In this document: one piece after another, positions 1-6,963 of the stretch
How the letters are laid out: each line of letters begins with the position of its first letter
Position numbering within the stretch: the stretch's first letter is position 1
Source: Terriglobia bacterium
Lineage (GTDB): Bacteria; Acidobacteriota; Terriglobia; UBA7540
DNA length: 12,901 nt
Direction: 5' to 3'
Assembly: GCA_030036915.1 (NCBI GenBank)
Contig: JASHSC010000342.1
Coordinates: forward strand, 1-12,901
Notes under the pieces: generated by a model
Databases searched by the model: none
What the model saw: only the letters and a program-made list of their open reading frames with translations
Told to the model about the DNA's origin: nothing
Made by a program: the position numbers and the translations under genes

Positions 1-963
1 GCCGTCTATCTGACCGTGCTGAAACCCGGTGACACGCTGCTGGGCATGAGCCTGGCGCACGGCGGCCACCTGACCCACGGCCATCCCCTGAACTTTTCCG
101 GCAAGATGTACAAGATCGTCTCCTACGGGGTGCGCAAAGACACGGAGACGATCGACTACGACGAATTGGAGCGCCTGGCGAAAGAGCACCAGCCCAAGCT
201 GATTCTCGCCGGGGCCAGCGCCTACCCGTGCACGCTGGATTTCGCGCGCTTTGGCGAAATCGCCCGCAAAGTGGGCGCCGTGCTGATGGTCGACATGGCG
301 CACATCGCCGGACTGGTGGCCGCAGGCCTGCACCCCAGCCCCTTCCCGCACGCCGACTTTGTCACCACCACGACGCACAAGACCTTGCGCGGACCGCGCG
401 GCGGCGCAGTGTTCTGCAAGGCGAAATTTGCCAAGGATCTCGACAAGATCGTGTTCCCGGGGATTCAGGGCGGGCCGCTGATGCACGTGATCGCCGCCAA
501 GGCCGTCTGCTTCCACGAAGCGCTTCAGCCGGAATTTACCGAATACCAGAAGCAGATCATTGCCAACGCGCGCGTGATGGCGGAATCGCTGGCTGCGGAA
601 GGTTTCCGCATCGTCGCGGGCGGAACGGACACGCACCTGATGCTGGTGGACGTGTTTACGAAGAAGGTCACCGGAAAGCAGGCGCAGGAATCGCTCGAGC
701 GCGCGGGCATTACCGTGAACAAAAACGCCATTCCCTTTGACGCGAATCCGCCCGCCGTGGCCAGCGGCATTCGCGTGGGAACGCCCGCCGTCACCACGCG
801 CGGAATGAAGGAGCCGGAGATGCGCCAGATCGCGCGCTGGATCGCCGAGGTCCTTCTCCATGTTGACGACGCGGCCACGCAGCAACGGGTGCGCACCCAG
901 GTGGAACTGCTGACGGAGAAGTTTCCGCTTTACGAAGAGCGGCGCGTGGCGGCAGCGTCATAG
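1..963 (+). CDS. glyA: serine hydroxymethyltransferase, 5'-truncated by window edge
   Basis: This cytosolic PLP enzyme interconverts serine plus tetrahydrofolate with glycine plus 5,10-methylene-tetrahydrofolate, the main source of one-carbon units. The frame is open from base 1 and gives 320 residues to a TAG stop. Family landmarks follow in order: LAHGGHLTHG (fragment residues 18-27), VDMAHIAGLVAAG (97-109, with the PLP-contacting Asp98 and His101), the PLP-lysine motif TTTTHK (Lys127, bases 379-381), FPGIQGGPLMHV, and GIRVGTPAVTTRG near the end. By comparison with E. coli GlyA (Lys229) about 102 N-terminal residues are missing, only because the window starts inside the gene; a GTG at 16 is an internal Val codon, not the start. 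The 3' end is convergent with the minus-strand chelatase gene, with 26 bases between the stops. The function is very secure. Confidence 0.97.
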   Translation, partial: AVYLTVLKPGDTLLGMSLAHGGHLTHGHPLNFSGKMYKIVSYGVRKDTETIDYDELERLAKEHQPKLILAGASAYPCTLDFARFGEIARKVGAVLMVDMAHIAGLVAAGLHPSPFPHADFVTTTTHKTLRGPRGGAVFCKAKFAKDLDKIVFPGIQGGPLMHVIAAKAVCFHEALQPEFTEYQKQIIANARVMAESLAAEGFRIVAGGTDTHLMLVDVFTKKVTGKQAQESLERAGITVNKNAIPFDANPPAVASGIRVGTPAVTTRGMKEPEMRQIARWIAEVLLHVDDAATQQRVRTQVELLTEKFPLYEERRVAAAS

Positions 964-989
964 TGTGGCTGCCTCGCTAAAGGGCGGCA

Positions 990-1388
990 CTACTTGCGAG
1001 CCGGCGTTTTGGCGGTAAGCTCCTGCACACGTTCGAGGATGATGGAGGGCATAAGGGGATGCCCTTCGAGGGACTGTGCAACGCGGATTTCAAGTTGCGG
1101 GTACTCGGCCTGCACGGCGGCAATGAGGCGCGGCATGTCGCGGCGCAAATGCAGTCCGAGGGTGAGGAAGTAGGGAATCACCATCAGCCGTTCGAGCCCT
1201 GCCTCCGCCGCTTCCCTCACCCCGCCCGCCAGGTCAGGTTGCCCGCCGTCCAGAAACACGGCGCGCACATAGTGATACGGTCCGGCCGCCGCCACCTTCG
1301 CGGCCAGCTCGCGCACGCCCTGGTTGGCTTCCTCCACGGGACTGCCGTGGGCGAAAAGCAGAATTCCCGTGGCCGGTTCGTGTTTCAT
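990..1388 (-). CDS. CbiX-type sirohydrochlorin chelatase (small form)
   Basis: The 132-residue product matches the small CbiX/SirB class of class II chelatases, which insert Co2+ or Fe2+ into sirohydrochlorin on the way to cobalamin or siroheme. Visible landmarks are the N-terminal LLFAHGSP (His14 in the first metal-ligand position), then VIPYFLTLGLHLRRDMP (residues 70-86), whose His80 is the second conserved ligand. The single-domain length of 120-145 residues is normal for the short forms that work as homodimers. The ATG lies inside the ATGA overlap with the stop of the upstream ROK kinase gene, so translation is probably coupled. A GGAG sits only 2 bases before the start, which is too close for a normal ribosome site. 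No other tetrapyrrole genes are in the window. The metal (Co, Fe or Ni) and the exact substrate cannot be read from the sequence. Confidence 0.82.
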   Translation of the reverse strand: MKHEPATGILLFAHGSPVEEANQGVRELAAKVAAAGPYHYVRAVFLDGGQPDLAGGVREAAEAGLERLMVIPYFLTLGLHLRRDMPRLIAAVQAEYPQLEIRVAQSLEGHPLMPSIILERVQELTAKTPARK

Positions 1389-2368
1389 AACTCCGTTACT
1401 GCACCCGTGGGCAGGAAAACCGAGGCCGCGCCGTACACGCCTACGTTGTTGTGCAGCTTGGCGGGAAGGATGGGCGTCTTGGCCGCGAAGCCGTTGATGG
1501 TGTGTCCGGGGATGGTCTCACGGATTTTGTCGAAAAGGGGCTTGCCAATGCGCGCCACCCCCCCGCCGATGACGATGGCTTCGGGATCGAAGAGCGTAAT
1601 CATGCCGGCGAGCCAAACACCCAGGTAGAAGCCCGTTTCGTCCAGGACGGCCTTGGCCACTCGGTCGCCCTGCTGGGCCGCCTGCTGAATCATCAGCGGA
1701 GTGATTTGCTCGGAGTGGCCGCCCACGAGCTCGCGCAACGCGCTGCGCGCACTGTGCTCCTGCTCGAGCATCACGCGCGCCCGCCGCGCCATTCCCGGGC
1801 CTGCCGCGAGCGCTTCAATGCAGCCATATGTTCCGCAGCCGCAACGGTAGGGGCTGTGGAAATCGATGGAAACATGTCCACCTTCGCCCGCGATTCCGTT
1901 TTTGCCGTGATAGATCTTCCGGTCGATGATGATTCCGGTTCCGATGCCGGTGCTGACGGTGACATAGAACACATCCTTGTAACCCACCGCGGCGCCGAAG
2001 AGCACTTCCGCGAGACCCGCGGCATTGGCGTCATTTTCCACTCGCGCCGGAAGGCCGAACTCCTTGGTCACCTGCCGGGCTAGTTGGATGTTCCGCCATC
2101 CGGGCAGATTCGGTGGGTTCAGCACAACGCCGGTCTTGGGATTGAGCGGGCCAGGCGCGCAGATTCCGATTCCCTTCACGTTTTTCGCACCGCCCGCCGC
2201 ACGCAGCAAGCGGTCGACCAGGTGGGTGATCTGCGCGTAGCTCCTCCTGAATCCCTTGTCCGCGTGTGTCGGAACGACCTGCGATTCAACCAGCCGCCCC
2301 TTCTGCGTCACGAGTCCACCTGCCACCTTGGTGCCGCCGACGTCGATACCGATGATCAACTTGCCCAT
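1385..2368 (-). CDS. ROK-family sugar kinase (glucokinase-like)
   Basis: This cytosolic ATP-dependent sugar kinase of the ROK family probably phosphorylates glucose or a related hexose or N-acetylhexosamine; the specificity is not readable. From the chosen ATG at 2368 it is 327 residues, the usual family length. Motifs in order are the phosphate-1 loop GIDVGGTKVAGG (7-18), the sugar region GPLNPKTGVVLNPPNLPGW (73-91), ENDANAAGLAE (111-121) with the likely catalytic base Asp113, the phosphate-2 loop STGIGTGI (139-146), and the ROK zinc site GEGGH (His165) plus CGCGTYGCIE (Cys176, Cys178, Cys183). The frame is open 48 codons further upstream, but that extension has no homology-like content. ATG 2368 starts right at the conserved fold and has GAGGGG upstream. 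There is no N-terminal helix-turn-helix, so this is a kinase and not a ROK repressor. It overlaps the CbiX gene by ATGA. Confidence 0.92.
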   Translation of the reverse strand: MGKLIIGIDVGGTKVAGGLVTQKGRLVESQVVPTHADKGFRRSYAQITHLVDRLLRAAGGAKNVKGIGICAPGPLNPKTGVVLNPPNLPGWRNIQLARQVTKEFGLPARVENDANAAGLAEVLFGAAVGYKDVFYVTVSTGIGTGIIIDRKIYHGKNGIAGEGGHVSIDFHSPYRCGCGTYGCIEALAAGPGMARRARVMLEQEHSARSALRELVGGHSEQITPLMIQQAAQQGDRVAKAVLDETGFYLGVWLAGMITLFDPEAIVIGGGVARIGKPLFDKIRETIPGHTINGFAAKTPILPAKLHNNVGVYGAASVFLPTGAVTEL

Positions 2369-2604
2369 CGCGTGTTGTCCCCCCTCGGATTCACCCCATC
2401 CTATCGATACTATTCCAACCGAGTGCGCGGAAAGAGTCCAGCGATAATTTTGAAAACCGCAAAACTCACGTTGCAGAATAGGCAGAGTATAGGGAATGGG
2501 CGTATATCGCAATCGGATACTCCCCCGGATGTGGCGCTGATGGGCTGTTCTGTAGCGGCGCTCTGCGAGCGTCGGATGGCGGTGACGCCTGAGCGGCCAC
2601 GCGC

Positions 2605-2633
2605 TTGCCTATTGCCGGAAATCTGCGTAATCT
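2605..2633 (+). promoter_or_regulatory. possible leaderless promoter of the MerR-type gene
   Basis: TTGCCT (2605-2610) and TAATCT (2628-2633) are separated by 17 bases. The -10-like box ends 7 bases before the ATG at 2641, so transcription would begin at or next to the start codon. This fits the absence of a Shine-Dalgarno and the in-frame TGA at 2635-2637, which excludes an upstream start. The boxes are imperfect (4/6 and 3/6 matches), so the call rests mainly on position. Confidence 0.33.
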
Positions 2634-2640
2634 GTGAAAC

Positions 2641-3042
2641 ATGGCCAAAGGCCGCGCTGCACGATTGATTCCGGTTCCTCCCGCTGAGGTGGCGATCCCG
2701 GACAAGCTCTATTTTCGCATCGGCGAGGTCAGTGAATTGACTCGCACCAAGGCTTTCGTGCTCCGCTTCTGGGAAACAGAGTTCCCTTCGCTGCGGCCCG
2801 TGAAGGGCAAGTCGGGACACCGCCTCTACCGGCGCAAAGACGTGGAATTGATTTTCCAAATCCGCCGGCTGCTTTACGAAAAGGGGTTTACCATTGCCGG
2901 AGCGCGCCGGCATCTGGCAACTGAGGGCAAGACGCCGGCCGAGCAGCGCCACATGTTCCAATCTTCCCTCGATGTCGCGCAGCTCCAGGCCATCCGGCAG
3001 GAATTGCAGACGATATTGACATTGCTTTCGCGGAAGTGCTAG
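2641..3042 (+). CDS. short MerR-family DNA-binding regulator
   Basis: This is a 133-residue MerR-type transcription factor. The winged-helix part runs from about residue 22 to 92: helix-turn-helix in LYFRIGEVSELTRTKAFVLR (23-42), then the typical FWETEFPSLRP and the wing/second helix pair around RLYRRKDVELIFQIRRLLYE (61-80) and GFTIAGARRHL. Residues 100-130 (Gln/Leu-rich) are likely the antiparallel dimerisation coiled coil. No effector-binding domain or metal-binding cysteines follow, so this is the minimal MerR form often found after ihfA or near pheST in Proteobacteria, in some genomes directly before a tRNA-Pro. Here too a tRNA-Pro lies 106 bases downstream. The start is fixed by an in-frame stop six bases upstream; no ribosome site is visible. 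The regulated genes are unknown. Confidence 0.88.
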   Translation: MAKGRAARLIPVPPAEVAIPDKLYFRIGEVSELTRTKAFVLRFWETEFPSLRPVKGKSGHRLYRRKDVELIFQIRRLLYEKGFTIAGARRHLATEGKTPAEQRHMFQSSLDVAQLQAIRQELQTILTLLSRKC

Positions 3043-3055
3043 CGTGGAAAAACGC

Positions 3056-3120
3056 GGTAACTAGTGGTTACTTGGTTGGAGCCTAAAGCGCAGGCTCCAG
3101 GCAGGTGGTTTTATCCACTA
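3056..3120. repeat. nested inverted repeats between MerR gene and tRNA-Pro
   Basis: A perfect 8-bp stem TGGAGCCT (3077-3084) / AGGCTCCA (3092-3099) encloses the 7-base loop AAAGCGC. A small stem GTAAC (3057-3061) / GTTAC (3067-3071) lies before it, and an outer pair TAGTGG (3062-3067) / CCACTA (3115-3120) brackets the main hairpin. There is no immediate T-tract, so a classic intrinsic terminator is not shown. The main hairpin, with its AAAGCGC loop, has the look of a dispersed palindromic (REP-like) element or an mRNA 3' end. It could also be a processing site if the regulator and the tRNA are co-transcribed. Confidence 0.5.
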
Positions 3121-3148
3121 CGCACTCGCCGCGAATCACTACTCTTTT

Positions 3149-3225
3149 CGGGACGTGGCGCAGCCTGGTAGCGCACTTGCTTGGGGTGCAAGGGGTCGCC
3201 AGTTCAAATCTGGCCGTCCCGACCA
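3149..3225 (+). tRNA. tRNA-Pro (anticodon GGG)
   Basis: A full cloverleaf can be drawn by hand. The acceptor stem CGGGACG (3149-3155) pairs perfectly with CGTCCCG (3215-3221). The D stem is GCGC/GCGC with the loop AGCCTGGTA. The anticodon stem CTTGC (3176-3180) / GCAAG (3188-3192) carries the loop TTGGGGT with anticodon GGG at 3183-3185. The T stem GCCAG (3198-3202) / CTGGC (3210-3214) has the loop TTCAAAT. Discriminator A is at 3222 and CCA is encoded at 3223-3225. The C1-G72 pair and the anticodon identify a proline isoacceptor reading CCC and CCU codons. Confidence 0.97.
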
Positions 3226-3276
3226 ATTCATTACCTTCACAGAGTCGTCATTTTAAGGCGTCTTGATTTGATCACC

Positions 3277-3298
3277 ATTTTGGTTGTAATTCCAAAAT
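3277..3298. repeat. short perfect inverted repeat
   Basis: ATTTTGG (3277-3283) and CCAAAAT (3292-3298) are perfect reverse complements separated by TTGTAATT. No T-run follows on either strand, so a terminator is unlikely. It could be a protein-binding site or the 3' hairpin of a minus-strand transcript covering the micro-ORF at 3339-3425. No function is claimed. Confidence 0.3.
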
Positions 3299-3338
3299 CG
3301 ACTCCTATTGCACCTGAAGTGACTCCCGGCAAAGGGGT

Positions 3339-3425
3339 TCAGATAGCCGCTGGAGACGCGTTAGCAAATAGTTTCACGAGCACCAACCTCATAATCGAAA
3401 AAAACAGGCCACATCCCTGATTCAT
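3339..3425 (-). CDS. possible 28-residue micro-ORF, function unknown
   Basis: On the minus strand a perfect AGGAGGT (bases 3433-3439) lies 7 bases before an ATG at 3425, followed by 28 sense codons and a TGA. The peptide begins MNQGCGLFFSIMRLVLVKLF and ends in an Ala/Pro-rich tail. It is short, hydrophobic and carries Arg and Lys within the hydrophobic stretch, the profile of a small membrane-associated or amphipathic peptide. The reading frame continues upstream as a longer open frame reaching into the receptor gene, but only this ATG has a ribosome site. No confident promoter is seen on this strand. The frame may be chance; what argues for it is the quality and spacing of the ribosome site in an otherwise empty region. 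The site lies in the loop of the inverted repeat 3426-3459. Confidence 0.28.
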   Translation of the reverse strand: MNQGCGLFFSIMRLVLVKLFANASPAAI

Positions 3426-3465
3426 ATTATTGACCTCCTGAAATGACAACCTCAATAATGTTGTC
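3426..3465. promoter_or_regulatory. candidate operator: two overlapping inverted repeats on the promoter
   Basis: The first repeat is ATTATTGA (3426-3433) / TCAATAAT (3452-3459), 8-bp perfect arms 18 bases apart, which coincide with the -35 and -10 boxes. The second is GACAAC (3445-3450) / GTTGTC (3460-3465), 6-bp perfect arms that exactly flank the -10 region, with CTCAATAAT between them. A dimeric regulator bound to either would block polymerase. Because the first repeat spans both boxes, the same spacing (TTGAGG-18-AATAAT) also exists on the minus strand, so two-way transcription is possible. The binding protein is unknown. Confidence 0.42.
3430..3459 (+). promoter_or_regulatory. sigma70-like promoter of the receptor operon
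   Basis: TTGACC (3430-3435, 5/6 to consensus) and AATAAT (3454-3459, 5/6) are separated by 18 bases. The predicted start of transcription is around 3466, giving a leader of about 110 bases before the receptor ATG at 3577. This is the best promoter match found in the window. Confidence 0.6.
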
Positions 3466-3469
3466 CTTC

Positions 3470-3483
3470 TGGGCAGCCGCCCA
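3470..3483 (+). other. hairpin near the predicted 5' end of the receptor mRNA
   Basis: TGGGC (3470-3474) pairs with GCCCA (3479-3483) across the 4-base loop AGCC. With transcription starting near 3466 it would sit almost at the mRNA 5' end, where such hairpins often slow decay. Inferred from position only. Confidence 0.35.
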
Positions 3484-3559
3484 CTATTAATTTCTTGAAG
3501 TGAACTTCCTTCGCGTCGAGGCTTAGGGTAACGCGTACGGCTTGGGAATTTGGCCGTGC

Positions 3560-3565
3560 AGGAGG
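3560..3565 (+). promoter_or_regulatory. ribosome binding site that fixes the receptor start
   Basis: AGGAGG lies 11 bases before ATG 3577. The same frame also has a TTG at 3550, but that lies before this site and has no site of its own. Starting at 3577 gives a clean signal peptide, so the ATG is preferred. Confidence 0.7.
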
Positions 3566-3576
3566 ATTGCGGTCTT

Positions 3577-6500
3577 ATGGGTAAGCCGAGAGTGTACCTT
3601 TGCGTCGGCGCGTTGGCGATTTTGTTGTCCGGTACTACACTTTGCGCGCAGGAAACCACGGCAAGCATACGAGGTGTGGTTCTTGACCCCAGTGGGGCGC
3701 GGGTTCCGGCCGCGACGGTCAAGGCCATTCAACTGGAAACGGGTCTGGCACGGAGTGGAACAAGCGATGCAGAGGGCAACTACCTGATTGTGCTCCTGCC
3801 GATTGGTCACTATCGGTTGGAGGTCACGGCGCCGGGTTTTCACAAGTTCGTGCAGGAAGGCATCAGCTTGAGCGTCGATCAGGTTGCCGAGGTGCCGGTA
3901 CATCTGGAGGTCGGGCTTACCCAACAGACGGTTCAAATCAAGGCAGACGCCACGCTGGTGGCCACCACCAACGATTTGGGTGAAACGGTAAGTGGCAGCG
4001 AAATTGTTGATCTTCCCTTGAATGGCCGCAACTTCTCCCAGCTTGGTCTTCTGTTGCCGGGCACGGCGCCTCTTACCCAAGGTCTTCAGGTGGCGGGAGG
4101 CTCGATGCGCGAGGGTCAATCTTACGCCGTTAACGGCATGCGGCCGGAGTCCAACCAGTTCCTCGTAGACGGCGCCGAGAACTACAACTCGATCAACGGC
4201 GGCTTTGTTCTGAAGCCGCCCCCTGATGCGATCGCTGAATTCCGAATTCTAACCAACACGGCTTCCGCGGAATTCGGACACAACGCCGGCTCAAACACCA
4301 ACATCGTGACCCGATCGGGAGGGAACCAATTCCATGGCGATTTGTACGAGTTTTTGCGCAATGATGCGTTGGACGCCCGAAACTTTTTCTCGATCGATAC
4401 GGAGCCACTGAAGCAGAACCAGTATGGCGGAACGCTGGGCGGTCCCATCCAACGCGAGAAGACGTTTTTCTTCGTTTATTACGAGGGCTTCCGTAATCGC
4501 CAGGGTGAAACTCAATTGACCACGGTGCCCACGGCAGCCGAGCGGCAGGGCAATTTTTCCCAGGCGACGGACATTGTGCCTTGTTCGACGGGCGTTCCGC
4601 TGGCGCCGGCCGGAGACCTGCAAAACTGTTTTACCGGACAGGTCTATTCGGGAAACCAATTACCCGGGATCGACCCGATCTCCCAAAACCTGCTGGCGCT
4701 TTACCCCCTGCCTTCCAACCTTCCGGCATACGGGCCCAATGCCTTCCTGACCACCCAGGAGCTACACAATCCTTACGACGAATTCGGGACCCGCGTTGAT
4801 CACTACATCTCTTCGCGCGATACGGTTTCTTTCCACTACCTTTTCAACAACGGTTCGCAATTGGACCCCCTGCCCATCGCCGGGTCGAACGTCCCAGGCT
4901 TTCCGGTGGGTGAGGATTTCCGGGCGCAGAACGCTGCCCTCGACGAAACCCACTCGTTTTCCGCTTCACTGATCAACGTGGCGCGTTTTTCGTTCCTGCG
5001 AAACAAGTTTCTTTTCGGACTGGCCACGAATCACGAATCGCCCTCCTCCCTGGGCTTTCAGTATTCGCCGACGTTATCGATCGAAGCGGGTCCTCCCTTT
5101 ATCGAGGTCTACGGCTATGCGTCGGTGGGCAATCCCATCACCGGGCCGGCGGACGATTACCAGAACACGTTCTCGTTCACCGATTCAGTGGCTTGGATTC
5201 ATGGTAAGCATGAGCTTAAATTCGGAGGAGAAGTGCAGCGAGATCAGCTCAATACTCTCCTGGGTATTGCCTCCAACGGCTTCTTTGTCTTTCCTCCGGT
5301 AATTCTTAACGAAGCCGTGGCCGCGTTTCTGTCGGGACAACCCATCGTCTTCCTGCAAGGGGGCGGCGATCTGCCCCGCGGAATGCGCGCGCTCAACTAC
5401 AATCTTTACGCTCAGGATAGCTACAAACCCACGCGGCGTTTGACGTTGAACGTCGGGGTGCGCTATGAGATGCCTCACCCTTACGACGAAGTCCACAATG
5501 AAGACGCGCTGTTCGTTCCCAACGCCCAATCGCACGTCCAGCCGTCTGCGCCACTCGGTCTGTTATTCCCCGGCGACCCCGGCGTTCCGAGCACGCTCAT
5601 TCCGACCGAGCACAATGCCTTTGCGCCGCGACTGGGCTTCGCGTGGGATCCCACGGGCGGCGGCAAGTGGGCGGTTCGGGGCGCCTACGGAGTCTTCTTT
5701 GAGCCCTATTACAACGGCGAGGGCGGGCCCCTGCAGGCGCCGGAAAGCGCTCCGCCCTGGTTCAAGACGATTCAGATCAGCACGCCGGGCTTCGCCACCA
5801 GCTTCGCCAATCCTATTCCACCGGGTCCCAATCCATTTGCGCCCGTGTTCAACGGGCCGCAGGGGCTCACGCTGTTGACGCTCGATCCGCATCTGAGATT
5901 GCCCTACGCGCAGGATTGGAATTTCACGGTTGAGCATTCTTTTGGGCAGAGCTGGTTGCTCGACGTCGGCTATGTGGGCACCAAAGGCACCAAGCTGCCG
6001 CGCTTTATCGAAAGCAACCCGCCCACGCTTTGTTCCACGTTACCGGCGGGCTCAGCCGAGCAGGGCCAGTGCTTCTCGGATGAGGGACAGGGCAACCAAA
6101 ACTTTTGGCGGCCTTATTCAAACGGTGGCGTGGCGGGAACTTGCGATGATGCTGATCCAAATTGTTATTACGGGTCGATCGGGCTGATCTCCGGCATCGC
6201 CAATTCTGACTACAACTCGCTCCAGGCGAGCCTGCGCAAGCGGCTGGATCATGGTATGGCCTTTCTCGCTTCCTACACCTATTCAAAAACCTTGGATGAC
6301 ATGTCGAGCTTTAACATAACCGGGTCTGCTCCAACGCTCGTGGCTGGGGAAAACGACCTGGCCCAGAACCCCTGGGATTTGGAGGCAGAATACGGCCGTT
6401 CCCTCTTCGACGCGCGCCAGCGCCTGGTCTTCAGCTACGAATGGCAGTTGCCTTTTTGGAAGAACGAAAAGACCTGGTACAAAAACGCTTTCGCCAACTG

Positions 6501-6951
6501 GGCGCTGAACGGCATCTACTCGGCCTCAACCGGTACTCCCTTTACCGTCTACGACTCGAGCGATCCATCCCTTCAGGGCGATTCACCGGAGATCTCCGGG
6601 TTCGTGGGCGACCGCCCCAATCTCGTCGGAAATCCCAACGCCGGACCGAAGACTGCCAGCGAGTGGTTCAACACCTCCGCGTTTCAAAGGGATATGATAC
6701 CCGGCACGTTCGGCAATGGGGGCCGCAACATCGTTCAGGCGGCCGGAGAACAGGAATGGGATTTCGCGCTCTTTAAGGACTTCCGGCTGCGGGAGACCAA
6801 GACCTTGGAGTTTCGCGCCGAGATGTTCAATATCCTGAACCACGTAAACTTTGGCGTGCCCAATGACGATTTGAACTCGCCGACGTTCGGCCAGGTGCAA
6901 TCAGCGCTTCCCCCGCGCCAAATTCAGTTTGCGTTGAAGTTTTTGTTCTAA
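3577..6951 (+). CDS. Oar-like TonB-dependent outer-membrane receptor with carboxypeptidase-regulatory-like domain
   Basis: The product is 1124 residues, normal for acidobacterial Oar-type receptors (about 1000-1200), and acts as an outer-membrane beta-barrel importer, ligand unknown. Residues 1-24 are a signal peptide (basic MGKPR, hydrophobic core, likely cut after LCA). Residues about 27-112 form a carboxypeptidase-regulatory-like beta-sandwich (ASIRGVVLDPSGARVPAA, then GLARSGTSDAEGNY). The plug-like region holds IVDLPLNGRNFSQLGLLLPG (143-162), YAVNGMRPESNQFLVDGAEN (183-202) and EFRILTNTASAEFGHNAG (221-238). Then TRSGGNQFHGDLYEFLRN begins the barrel, which ends in ILNHVNFG and a terminal Phe (ALKFLF), the usual barrel-assembly signal. 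No clear TonB box is seen, as is common in this class. It is the first gene of an apparent operon; the next gene starts 12 bases after its stop. A carbohydrate or peptide substrate is possible but not shown. Confidence 0.93.
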   Translation: MGKPRVYLCVGALAILLSGTTLCAQETTASIRGVVLDPSGARVPAATVKAIQLETGLARSGTSDAEGNYLIVLLPIGHYRLEVTAPGFHKFVQEGISLSVDQVAEVPVHLEVGLTQQTVQIKADATLVATTNDLGETVSGSEIVDLPLNGRNFSQLGLLLPGTAPLTQGLQVAGGSMREGQSYAVNGMRPESNQFLVDGAENYNSINGGFVLKPPPDAIAEFRILTNTASAEFGHNAGSNTNIVTRSGGNQFHGDLYEFLRNDALDARNFFSIDTEPLKQNQYGGTLGGPIQREKTFFFVYYEGFRNRQGETQLTTVPTAAERQGNFSQATDIVPCSTGVPLAPAGDLQNCFTGQVYSGNQLPGIDPISQNLLALYPLPSNLPAYGPNAFLTTQELHNPYDEFGTRVDHYISSRDTVSFHYLFNNGSQLDPLPIAGSNVPGFPVGEDFRAQNAALDETHSFSASLINVARFSFLRNKFLFGLATNHESPSSLGFQYSPTLSIEAGPPFIEVYGYASVGNPITGPADDYQNTFSFTDSVAWIHGKHELKFGGEVQRDQLNTLLGIASNGFFVFPPVILNEAVAAFLSGQPIVFLQGGGDLPRGMRALNYNLYAQDSYKPTRRLTLNVGVRYEMPHPYDEVHNEDALFVPNAQSHVQPSAPLGLLFPGDPGVPSTLIPTEHNAFAPRLGFAWDPTGGGKWAVRGAYGVFFEPYYNGEGGPLQAPESAPPWFKTIQISTPGFATSFANPIPPGPNPFAPVFNGPQGLTLLTLDPHLRLPYAQDWNFTVEHSFGQSWLLDVGYVGTKGTKLPRFIESNPPTLCSTLPAGSAEQGQCFSDEGQGNQNFWRPYSNGGVAGTCDDADPNCYYGSIGLISGIANSDYNSLQASLRKRLDHGMAFLASYTYSKTLDDMSSFNITGSAPTLVAGENDLAQNPWDLEAEYGRSLFDARQRLVFSYEWQLPFWKNEKTWYKNAFANWALNGIYSASTGTPFTVYDSSDPSLQGDSPEISGFVGDRPNLVGNPNAGPKTASEWFNTSAFQRDMIPGTFGNGGRNIVQAAGEQEWDFALFKDFRLRETKTLEFRAEMFNILNHVNFGVPNDDLNSPTFGQVQSALPPRQIQFALKFLF

Positions 6952-6963
6952 CGGAGTTGACTC

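Larger units (their letters stand above)
3226..3576. other. 351-base gene-poor region between tRNA-Pro and receptor operon
   Basis: This stretch is visibly richer in A+T than the flanking genes. It contains a 7-bp hairpin (3277-3298), a minus-strand micro-ORF (3339-3425), the receptor promoter with overlapping inverted repeats (3426-3465), a leader hairpin (3470-3483), a further small palindrome GAAGT-GA-ACTTC (3497-3508) and the receptor ribosome site (3560-3565). No integrase, insertion sequence or copy of the tRNA 3' end is seen, although a tRNA 3' flank is a common place for integrated elements to start. Confidence 0.6.

Noticed and set aside
2369..2512. 48-residue N-terminal extension of the ROK kinase
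   Set aside because: The extension has no domain-like content, and ATG 2368 with GAGGGG upstream starts exactly at the conserved phosphate-binding motif.
2410..2961. Minus-strand 183-codon frame across the kinase/regulator intergenic region
   Set aside because: It is mostly antisense to the MerR-type gene, whose helix-turn-helix is clear, and has no recognisable features.
3181..3420. Plus-strand frame starting inside the tRNA
   Set aside because: Its first codons are the tRNA itself (anticodon loop to CCA); the rest has no ribosome site or recognisable motif.
3200..3540. tRNA-Pro as attachment site of an integrated element
   Set aside because: No integrase, no second copy of the tRNA 3' end and no phage or plasmid genes in the window. 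The AT-richer stretch alone is not enough.
3550..3576. TTG start for the receptor, nine codons upstream of the ATG
   Set aside because: The AGGAGG at 3560-3565 lies after it, and starting there would add acidic residues before the signal peptide.
3523..4119. Minus-strand 198-codon frame under the receptor N-terminus
   Set aside because: It is antisense to a well-supported signal peptide and carboxypeptidase-regulatory-like domain, with no motif of its own.
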